Notes under the pieces: generated by a model
Database searches by the model: none
Told to the model about the DNA's origin: nothing
What the model saw: the letters and a program-made list of their open reading frames with translations, nothing else
In this document: positions 18,586-25,852 of the stretch, in pieces
Layout: each line of letters starts with the position of its first letter
How positions within the stretch are numbered: the first letter of the stretch is position 1
NCBI GenBank assembly: GCA_026702745.1
Contig: JAPPBT010000055.1
Location: 1 to 51,811, forward strand
Reading direction: 5' to 3'
DNA length: 51,811 bases
Source of the DNA: Gemmatimonadota bacterium
Lineage (GTDB): Bacteria; JAAXHH01
Translations under genes and position numbers: made by a program

Positions 18586-18651
18586 CGTGAGCGTGCAAAC
18601 CCGCTTCGTGAGTGCGCAAACCCGCTCGACTCGTGAGCACGCAAACCCGCT
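18586..18651. repeat. Three 20-bp direct repeats in the operon leader
   Basis: CGTGAGCGTGCAAACCCGCT (18586), CGTGAGTGCGCAAACCCGCT (18607) and CGTGAGCACGCAAACCCGCT (18632) differ only at positions 7-9. Centre spacing is 21 then 25 bases. They may be a regulator or RNA-binding site, or one of the tandem repeats seen elsewhere in this genome. Confidence 0.85.
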
Positions 18652-18681
18652 CGAATGCCATGAGGAGACTATTCCACGCCC

Positions 18682-19239
18682 GTGTTCAACAATCTGCTAA
18701 ACTCATTTCATGAAACCGTTGCGGAGGCGAAGGAAGACCGCGAGCAACTCGACCGGCTACTGACGATATCCACGCCGCGGGAAAGGCTGCTGGTTGCCGC
18801 GATCGCTGTTTTTCTGTGTGCCCTCCTGGCATGGCTCTTCTTCGGCAGCGTGGCGCGCAGCATCGTGGTGGACGGCGTCATCGTGGAGCAGGGGCAGACC
18901 CTTCCCGACGGCAGCATCACCGTGGAGGCCCTCGCCTGGATCAATAGCGAAATCGCGCCGGAAATTGCTTCCGGGATGCCGGTATTGATCGAGCCGGAGT
19001 CGGCGGATGGAGATACAGACGCGCCTGCCGGAACGGTCAGGACCATCGCCGCCGAACCCGTCTCAGGTGGACCGGCCGCCTTCGAAACCGCGGCGCCGGT
19101 ATCCGTTCATCGCATCGATATAGCGCTCGAGACCGCACTCCAGGAAGACATGAATCCGGATGCCCTTGCGGGCATGAAATGCCGGATCGTCATCGAGCTG
19201 GGCAGGCAGTCTCCGATCGGGCTGTTCCTCATGAGGTGA
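18682..19239 (+). CDS. Short HlyD-like membrane-fusion/secretion protein of the NHLP export system
   Basis: The 185-residue protein has an N-terminal cytoplasmic helix (residues 1-33), one membrane span (about 35-56, ERLLVAAIAVFLCALLAWLFF), then a small beta-rich periplasmic part beginning SIVVDGVIVEQGQTLPDG. This is the layout of HlyD-type adaptors found before NHLP ABC transporters, but the long coiled-coil hairpin is missing, so it is much shorter than usual (300-400 residues). The GTG start is uncertain because the best Shine-Dalgarno (GAGGAG) is unusually far upstream. The next gene starts 7 bases after its stop. Confidence 0.65.
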   Translation: MFNNLLNSFHETVAEAKEDREQLDRLLTISTPRERLLVAAIAVFLCALLAWLFFGSVARSIVVDGVIVEQGQTLPDGSITVEALAWINSEIAPEIASGMPVLIEPESADGDTDAPAGTVRTIAAEPVSGGPAAFETAAPVSVHRIDIALETALQEDMNPDALAGMKCRIVIELGRQSPIGLFLMR

Positions 19240-19246
19240 CCGCAGG

Positions 19247-21457
19247 ATGACGGTGAGCACGACCAAACAACCCGGCAAAAAGAAGGCTGCGGACGACTCG
19301 GCAAAGCGGATCTCCACGCCCGTTCTGCTGCAGATGCACGCATCGGAGTGCGGCGCGGCCTGTCTCGGTATCGTACTGGGATATTTCGGGAGATGGGTAC
19401 CGCTCACCGAATTGCGGGAAAAATGCGAGGTGAGCCGGGACGGAAGCAGCGCCGCGAGCATCCTGCGCGCCTCCCGGCACTACGGTCTCGAGTGCAACGG
19501 CCTCAGCGTGCGCGCCGAACAGCTGAAAATGCTGGAGATGCCACTGGTGCTGTTCTGGCAGTTCAGCCATTTCCTCGTCCTCGAAGGCGTCGACAGCCGT
19601 TTCTACTACCTTAACGACCCTTCCACGGGTCGGCGCAGGGTCTCCGCCGAAGAGTTCGAGAAGGGCTACAGCGGCATCGCGCTTCGCTTCAAGCGGGGCG
19701 AAGATTTCGCGCCCGGCGGCGAGCAGCCCGATCTGTTCAGGCAACTGAACGGCCTGATCGCCGGGTCCTGGCGCCTGCTGACCGGCGTGGTGGCCTGCGG
19801 ACTCATGCTGACGCTGTTGACCCTGGTGGTTCCCGCGTCGCTCGGCGTCTTCGTCGACGACGTCATGGCCAAGCACGGGACCTGGGGCGGATTGGTCACC
19901 GCCCTGCTTGGCGGAGGCGTCCTGGTGTACGTCCTGTCCCTGCTCAAGCACCGGTTCCTGAAGCGGCTTGCGGTCCGGGTATCGGTAGCCGGATACAGCA
20001 ACGGGATGTCACGGCTCCTTCGCCTGCCGGTGGAGTTCTTTGAAAACAGGCTGGCCGGCGACGTTACGGACCGTGTGTCGTCCACCGACCGGATCGCCAA
20101 AAACCTGGCGGACCAGTTCCTGGTGCTCGTGGTCGACATGGCCATGAGCGCGGTGTTCCTCGTGGCGATGTTCGCCTTCGACGCCATGCTCACGCTGATC
20201 GTACTCGTGCTGGCGCTGCTGCACGCGGTGCTGGCCCGTTTTCTCAACAATCTCCGTGCGGTACGCAGCCAGACGATGAGGCGCGAGCAGGGATTGCTGA
20301 TCGGTCTGGGCATGCAGATGCTGAGCCATGCCGACAATCTGCGGATGACGGGCGCGGATGACCGGTTTTTCTCGCGATGGAGCGGGCAGCAGGCCCGTGA
20401 GTTGCGCGCACGACAGCTTTATTCGGAACTGGGCTCCGTCAATGCCTCCCTGCCGGGGCTGGTTGACGCGCTGCGCAGTGCGGCGATCCTGGGCATCGGC
20501 GGCATGATGGTCATGCAGGGCGAAATGTCGCTGGGCATGCTGGTGGGATTCTATATCCTGGCGGAGATGTTCCTGGCCCCTGTTGAGCGTTTCCTGGAGT
20601 TCGCCGAAAACCGCCAGGCCCTCGAAACCGATCTGCAGCGGCTCGAGGACATTTCGAAAACCGATGAGGATCCGGTCTTTCGCCGCAGAAACCCTGAATC
20701 GGACGCGGTCCACACGTTCAACGGCCGGCTCCAGCTCGCCGGCCAGCTGGAACTGCGCGACGTTACTTTCGGTTACAACCGGAGCCGGCCGCCCCTGATC
20801 AAGGATTTCAACCTCGTGATCAAGCCGGGACAGCGGATTGCCGTGGTCGGTCCCAGCGGTTCCGGCAAATCGACCCTTGCGCGGCTGGTCTCGGGAGTCT
20901 ACCAGCCCTGGTCGGGCGAGATCATGTTTGACGATCATTTGCGGGATCAGATCCCCGAGGAAGTGCTGCGGCAGTCCATCTCCATGGTGGACCAGGAGAT
21001 CGTGCTCTTTTCCGCGTCCCTTCGCGACAATATCACGCTTTGGAACCCGGCCATCCCGGACGAAGTCCTCTTCGCCGCGACACGGGATGCCCAGATTCAC
21101 GACGAAGTCCTGCTCAGGCCCCAGGGCTATGCGACGCTCGTCGAAGAAGGCGGTTCGAACTTCAGCGGCGGCCAGCGCCAACGTCTGGAAATCGCCCGTG
21201 CGCTGGTGGGCAACCCCACGGTGCTCATCCTGGACGAGGCCACCAGCGCACTCGATGCGGCCACTGAGGAATACGTCGATGACGCGCTGCGGCGGCGCGG
21301 GGTCACCTGCCTGATCGTGGCCCACCGCCTGAGCACGGTGCGGGACTGCGATGAGATCATCGTGCTGGACGAAGGCGTTACGGTGCAACGAGGTACGCAC
21401 GAGGAACTGATCGCCGACCGGGACGGCGCGTACTATAAACTGGTCAGGTCGAACTGA
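19247..21457 (+). CDS. NHLP-type peptidase C39/ABC transporter (peptide exporter and leader protease)
   Basis: This is a 736-residue three-domain protein. Residues about 22-150 form a C39 cysteine protease: Cys35 in QMHASECGAACL, His108 in QFSHFLVLEG, Asp124 in LNDPSTG. Residues about 170-450 are the membrane domain. Residues about 495-736 form the ATPase: GPSGSGKST (about 535), NFSGGQRQRLEIARAL, VLILDEATSALD and the VAHRL switch His. Such proteins cut leader peptides after a Gly-Gly/Gly-Ala-like motif and export the core. The precursor at 32066-32317 has Ser-Ala-Gly directly before its core, a plausible cut site. The next gene overlaps by one base (TGATG). Confidence 0.93.
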   Translation: MTVSTTKQPGKKKAADDSAKRISTPVLLQMHASECGAACLGIVLGYFGRWVPLTELREKCEVSRDGSSAASILRASRHYGLECNGLSVRAEQLKMLEMPLVLFWQFSHFLVLEGVDSRFYYLNDPSTGRRRVSAEEFEKGYSGIALRFKRGEDFAPGGEQPDLFRQLNGLIAGSWRLLTGVVACGLMLTLLTLVVPASLGVFVDDVMAKHGTWGGLVTALLGGGVLVYVLSLLKHRFLKRLAVRVSVAGYSNGMSRLLRLPVEFFENRLAGDVTDRVSSTDRIAKNLADQFLVLVVDMAMSAVFLVAMFAFDAMLTLIVLVLALLHAVLARFLNNLRAVRSQTMRREQGLLIGLGMQMLSHADNLRMTGADDRFFSRWSGQQARELRARQLYSELGSVNASLPGLVDALRSAAILGIGGMMVMQGEMSLGMLVGFYILAEMFLAPVERFLEFAENRQALETDLQRLEDISKTDEDPVFRRRNPESDAVHTFNGRLQLAGQLELRDVTFGYNRSRPPLIKDFNLVIKPGQRIAVVGPSGSGKSTLARLVSGVYQPWSGEIMFDDHLRDQIPEEVLRQSISMVDQEIVLFSASLRDNITLWNPAIPDEVLFAATRDAQIHDEVLLRPQGYATLVEEGGSNFSGGQRQRLEIARALVGNPTVLILDEATSALDAATEEYVDDALRRRGVTCLIVAHRLSTVRDCDEIIVLDEGVTVQRGTHEELIADRDGAYYKLVRSN

Positions 21458-24408
21458 TGCAACCCAGCGAACCCAAATACTCGCCATTGGCCGAACTCGC
21501 CGATCAGTTCGGTGAATCCGTGCCCTGCGCGGGCAACCTGCCCGTCAACCTCGACGACCCGGACAGCGTCTGGTTCATCGACCAGGGCGTCGTCAATCTG
21601 TTCCTGGTCGAACTCAAAAGCGGGACGGAGCAGTCGGCACCGCAGCACCTGCTCCGCCGGGAATCGGGGTGGCTGCTGCCGGGGGTCGCGCCGCACCGGC
21701 TGGGCAGTGAAGCAGACACCACGCTCAGTATCATCGCCAGGGGAATGCCGGGCACCCTGCTCAAACGTCTGCCGGCTTCCCTGTTGTCCCAGGTGGATCC
21801 AGCGGAACTGGCGGAACAGACCGATACGTGGCTGACCGCCATTACGGAGACGCTGGCGCGTTTCGCCATCCCTCCTCCCCGTCCGACCGCGCTGGCCGAA
21901 CCCGGCCTGACGCAGACCCTGGCACCCTGTACGCTGTCCGTCCGTCGCGGCGTGGTGTGGGTATCCGAACCGCCGTCCGGCGCGGGCCTGTTCATGGGGA
22001 TCGTCGACACGGCGGAACTCGCGGAGACGGGCAGCCCCCACGAGACGGTCATCCCGCTGGCCCGGACAAGCTGGCTTACCCTGATCGACGAGGCGACGTT
22101 GACCGGCCAGTCAACGGAAACACTAGCCCGGCAGGGCAGGCTGCTGGCGGCGCTCGCCTCGTTTCACACGGTCGCATTCACCCTGGAACGCCTGAACCGC
22201 CGGCTGGTCGTGGTAGACGCCGTCAATCTCGAACGGGCGCGGACAGCGAGCCGCCGAACGGCCGAGCATACTGCGCGGCAGCGACTCTACAATATCTACG
22301 ACCTTCCAACCGACCGGGACGCCGGAGTCGAGGATACGGCCCTGGCAGATGCCCTGCACCTGATCGGACGCCATGAAGGCATCGATTTCAAGATCCCGGC
22401 GCGATCGGGTCAGTCCGAAACTCCCGTCGGCCTCGTGGACATTCTTGACGCAACGGGCGTGCGCGCCCGGCGCGTGCGTTTCAACGCCGATGACCGCTGG
22501 TGGCACGGCGACAGCAACGCGCTGCTGGCCTATCGCGCCGACGACGGGCAGCCCGTGGCGCTGCTGCCGGGCATGTTCGGGCGGTACCGGCAGATCGACC
22601 CGGCCAGCAATCGCCGCACCCGGGTCTCGTTGGCCCGCCTGGCCGGTACGGACGCGCTGGCGGAAGAAGCCTGGATGTTCTATCAGCCCCTGCCGGCGAG
22701 AGGCGTGAAACCGTCGGATCTGCTGGGCATCGCCCTGCGCGGCTCGGCCTCGGATTGGGCGCGGATGGTGATCGCCGGACTTCCTTACGGCGTGATCCGG
22801 CTGCTGCCGGCACTCGCCCTCGGGTTCGTAGCGAACCACATCACGGCGGGTGGAAGCGCGGGAATGCTTTATGCGGTCGCCGTGGCAATAGCGGCATTCG
22901 GCCTGCTCGGTGCGATGCTGCACCTCCTCCAGAACATGGCGATGATGCGGCTGGAGGGGCGCACGGCCTCCCGGGTGGAAGCCGCTTTCTGGGACCGGCT
23001 CATGCGCCTTCCTCCCGGCATGCTGCACCGCAACCCGGCCGGCGACCTGGCCATGTCGGGCATGACCTTTCAGCAACTCCGAGATGGATTGCGGGGGGTC
23101 GTCGCCAACTGTTTCCTGTCGCTGGTTTTCCTGCTTCCGGTTTTTGGCGTCATTTTCTTCTACGATACCACACTCGGAGTCGTCACGCTCCTCTTCAGCC
23201 TGGTTTCGCTGCTGGTCACCCTGGTGCTGGGATTGCGCCAGATCTCTCCATACGGGTGGATGATCAGGGCGGCCCGACGCGTGGCCGGTCGGCTATTCCA
23301 GATCGTGGGAGGCATTTCCAAGCTGCGCATGGATAACGCGGAAGGATCGGCTTACGCCATCTGGGCGCGGGACTATCGCGCCCAGAAGCGCGCGGAAATC
23401 GAATTGGGCGCCCTGGAGGGCCATTCTCGGGCATTCGGCGCCGCGCTGCCTTTCCTTGCCGCTGGCGTGCTCCTGTTCACGGTGATGGAGGCAGGAGACC
23501 GAAACATGCCGGTCGGCGATTTCCTCGTCGTCTACACGGTCTTCATCGTATTTCAGTCTACCATTGCCCGGCTCGGTGAGTCCATCGGTGTCCTGGCCTC
23601 CATGATGCCGGCCTTCGAGCAGATGCGTCCGCTGCTTTCGGCGGCGCCCGAGACGGGAACGGCAGGCGAACCGGTCGAATACCTGGGCGGGGACATCCTG
23701 TTCGACCATGTTTCTTTCCGCTACGACACCGACGGACCGCTGATCCTCGACGACGTCACGATACGCGCCCATCCCGGCGAATTCGTCGCGATCGCCGGGG
23801 AATCCGGCGCCGGCAAGAGCACCCTGTTCCGGCTCGCGCTCGGTATCGACTGGCCGACCGCTGGCGCGGTGTACTACGACGGGCGCGACCTGAGGCACCT
23901 GAATCTGAAGCAGGTACGCCGGAAGATCGGGGCGGTGCCCCAGTCGGTGGGGCTCCATCCGCAGGATCTCTGGGACAACCTCGTCAGCCACCATGTAGAC
24001 GTGACGACCGATGAAGTATGGGCGGCGGCCCGGACCGCGGAAGTCGAGGACCAGATCAAGGCCATGCCCATGGGCATGATGACCATGGTGGGCACCAGCG
24101 GTTCCGTCCTGTCGGGCGGCGAGAGTCAGCGCATCACGATCGCCCGCTCGGTGATCGGCAGCCCCCGAATCATGTTGTTCGACGAGGCGACGAATTGGCT
24201 GGACAACGAGAACCAGGCCAGCGTGATGCGGAACCTGGCCGCCCTGACTTCAACCCGCCTCGTCATCGCCCATCGCCTGTCTACGCTCGAGCAGGCCGAC
24301 CGCATCTACGTGCTGAAAGCCGGCAAGGTCGTGCAGAGCGGCTCCTTCAACGAACTGAAAGAGACCGACGGGGTATTCAAGGAGTTGATCCGGCGGCAGA
24401 TCGCCTGA
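21457..24408 (+). CDS. NHLP-type second ABC transporter protein
   Basis: The 983-residue protein has a long N-terminal cytoplasmic region (about 1-430), typical of the second NHLM export component and containing a cyclic-nucleotide-binding-like stretch in the family. A membrane domain (about 445-700) and an ATPase follow: GESGAGKST (about 780), VLSGGESQRITIARS, IMLFDEATNWLD, and the IAHRL His. The ATPase motifs are intact. It presumably pairs with the C39 protein to form a heteromeric exporter; paired genes of this form occur in NHLP clusters. Start and stop overlaps indicate translational coupling. Confidence 0.92.
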   Translation: MQPSEPKYSPLAELADQFGESVPCAGNLPVNLDDPDSVWFIDQGVVNLFLVELKSGTEQSAPQHLLRRESGWLLPGVAPHRLGSEADTTLSIIARGMPGTLLKRLPASLLSQVDPAELAEQTDTWLTAITETLARFAIPPPRPTALAEPGLTQTLAPCTLSVRRGVVWVSEPPSGAGLFMGIVDTAELAETGSPHETVIPLARTSWLTLIDEATLTGQSTETLARQGRLLAALASFHTVAFTLERLNRRLVVVDAVNLERARTASRRTAEHTARQRLYNIYDLPTDRDAGVEDTALADALHLIGRHEGIDFKIPARSGQSETPVGLVDILDATGVRARRVRFNADDRWWHGDSNALLAYRADDGQPVALLPGMFGRYRQIDPASNRRTRVSLARLAGTDALAEEAWMFYQPLPARGVKPSDLLGIALRGSASDWARMVIAGLPYGVIRLLPALALGFVANHITAGGSAGMLYAVAVAIAAFGLLGAMLHLLQNMAMMRLEGRTASRVEAAFWDRLMRLPPGMLHRNPAGDLAMSGMTFQQLRDGLRGVVANCFLSLVFLLPVFGVIFFYDTTLGVVTLLFSLVSLLVTLVLGLRQISPYGWMIRAARRVAGRLFQIVGGISKLRMDNAEGSAYAIWARDYRAQKRAEIELGALEGHSRAFGAALPFLAAGVLLFTVMEAGDRNMPVGDFLVVYTVFIVFQSTIARLGESIGVLASMMPAFEQMRPLLSAAPETGTAGEPVEYLGGDILFDHVSFRYDTDGPLILDDVTIRAHPGEFVAIAGESGAGKSTLFRLALGIDWPTAGAVYYDGRDLRHLNLKQVRRKIGAVPQSVGLHPQDLWDNLVSHHVDVTTDEVWAAARTAEVEDQIKAMPMGMMTMVGTSGSVLSGGESQRITIARSVIGSPRIMLFDEATNWLDNENQASVMRNLAALTSTRLVIAHRLSTLEQADRIYVLKAGKVVQSGSFNELKETDGVFKELIRRQIA

Positions 24409-24458
24409 TCCGCCCGACGCACGTTCGGACCATACCCGTTAAAGCGGAGCAGACGTTC

Positions 24459-25760
24459 ATGAAAAAGTCCCCCAACGCGGCCGATTTACTTATCTTGAGA
24501 GCGGGTGACGACGACGACTTGCGGGCACGTCTCCTTGCCAGGCCCAGAGAGACCATCGAGCAGGAACTCGGCGTGACGATGGCTGAAGACCACGAGATTC
24601 AAGTACACGAAGAAACCACCGACGCGACCCATATCGTCCTGCTCCCGCGCAATCGATTCACCCGGGAGGAACGGGAGGAGGCGCGTACCGGCGCGTCGTC
24701 CCTCGCCTTTCTGCGCAAGACCATGTACGACCCAGCGCCGCCCCGTCGTCCGCCGGGTGACGGGGCGGGACGCGTCCCCGGCAGCGATGCCGGCGCAGAG
24801 GTCCTTGCGGAAGCGGGCAAAGAGAGCGTCCGTCGCGGTCTCGATTTTCTGGAGACGACGATTGATGAACACGGCGCCTGGCACTGCATCCGGTTCAACG
24901 TGGCCGATCCTAAGGTGCCGCGGCATTTCGAAAGGCCTCCCTTCATTTCGGCGTTCTGCGTCCTTGCCCTGGATAGTTGCCGGGAAGCGAAGGCCAGGTC
25001 CATATGCGTCGCGACCAGGGCTTATCTGGTCGACACCGTCGAATATCCCGGGTTCTGGCGCTATTACCGCCATCTGCCCCAGGATCTCGACAGCACCACG
25101 CTCTGTGCCCTGGTGATCGGAACGCACCCCTGGATACTGTTGGGGCGGAACATACCGCGGATACTGGCGAACCGTGACGGGGAAGGCCGCTTCATGACCT
25201 GGATGCTGGAAGGCGACGAACCCGATGTCGTGTCGCGATTTCGCATTGAAGCAGATCCCGTGGTCAATGCGAACGTTATCGCCTATCTCGGCGACTGCCC
25301 TGAAACCAGGGCTGCCCAGCAATGGCTGGAGGCACTGATCGCCGAGGGCGATCTCAAGGACGCGTCCAAGTGGTACCCGGACGAGATCGCGATCTGCTAT
25401 GCGGTCGCTCGAGCCGTGCGACGCGTGACGCCCGCACTGGATCGGCTGCGCCCGGTCCTCGCGGATCGTGTCCTGGGCCTGGCGGACGACGAGGGCGGTT
25501 TCGGCAATGTCCTGCAGACCGCCCAGGCCGTGTCGACGCTCTGCGACGCGGGATGCCTGGGAAGAACCGACGTGAAGCAGTCGTTGAGGCGCATCCTGAG
25601 CGCGCAGCGCGAGGACGGCAGCTGGCCGGAACTGCTCGCCTTTGGCGACCAGACGCTCAGGTTCGGCGCGGTAGGACAAATAGGCCATGGCTCCGAAGCC
25701 GTGACTACCGCGTTCTGTATCGAAGCGCTCGAGCGATTAGCCGCCTTCCTGCGAACCTGA
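24459..25760 (+). CDS. NHLP leader-like domain fused to an alpha/alpha-toroid (prenyltransferase/squalene-cyclase repeat) protein
   Basis: This is a 433-residue protein with GGAG 9 bases before the ATG. Residues 1-80 match the nitrile-hydratase-type leader: LRARLLARPRETIEQELGV, then EIQVHEETTDATHIVLLP, then an EEREEARTGAS end, parallel to the true precursor. After a Pro-rich linker (about 93-108), residues 120-433 are helical repeats of the terpene-cyclase/prenyltransferase fold with a QREDGSWPE QW-like motif (about 383-391). DLDSTT at 209-214 is in a position reminiscent of the class II cyclase DxDD acid, with only two Asp kept. No core peptide follows the leader domain. It could be a cyclase, a lipid-modifying enzyme or a scaffold that mimics the substrate leader; function unknown. 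Confidence 0.75.
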   Translation: MKKSPNAADLLILRAGDDDDLRARLLARPRETIEQELGVTMAEDHEIQVHEETTDATHIVLLPRNRFTREEREEARTGASSLAFLRKTMYDPAPPRRPPGDGAGRVPGSDAGAEVLAEAGKESVRRGLDFLETTIDEHGAWHCIRFNVADPKVPRHFERPPFISAFCVLALDSCREAKARSICVATRAYLVDTVEYPGFWRYYRHLPQDLDSTTLCALVIGTHPWILLGRNIPRILANRDGEGRFMTWMLEGDEPDVVSRFRIEADPVVNANVIAYLGDCPETRAAQQWLEALIAEGDLKDASKWYPDEIAICYAVARAVRRVTPALDRLRPVLADRVLGLADDEGGFGNVLQTAQAVSTLCDAGCLGRTDVKQSLRRILSAQREDGSWPELLAFGDQTLRFGAVGQIGHGSEAVTTAFCIEALERLAAFLRT

Positions 25761-25852
25761 GTCCAACGGTTCCGGGTAATCGGTTACGGGCGTCCGGTGA
25801 CGAAAGAACACACTCACAGGTGCCAGGTTATGCTGACCAAGGAGGTGTAGCC

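Noticed and set aside
18586-18651. CRISPR-like array
   Set aside because: Only three units with 1-5 bases between them, so no spacers; no cas genes nearby.
25830-25850. Six-codon reading frame (MLTKEV) before the AlkB-fusion gene
   Set aside because: It lies over the Shine-Dalgarno sequence itself and could occur by chance; no evidence for a leader peptide.
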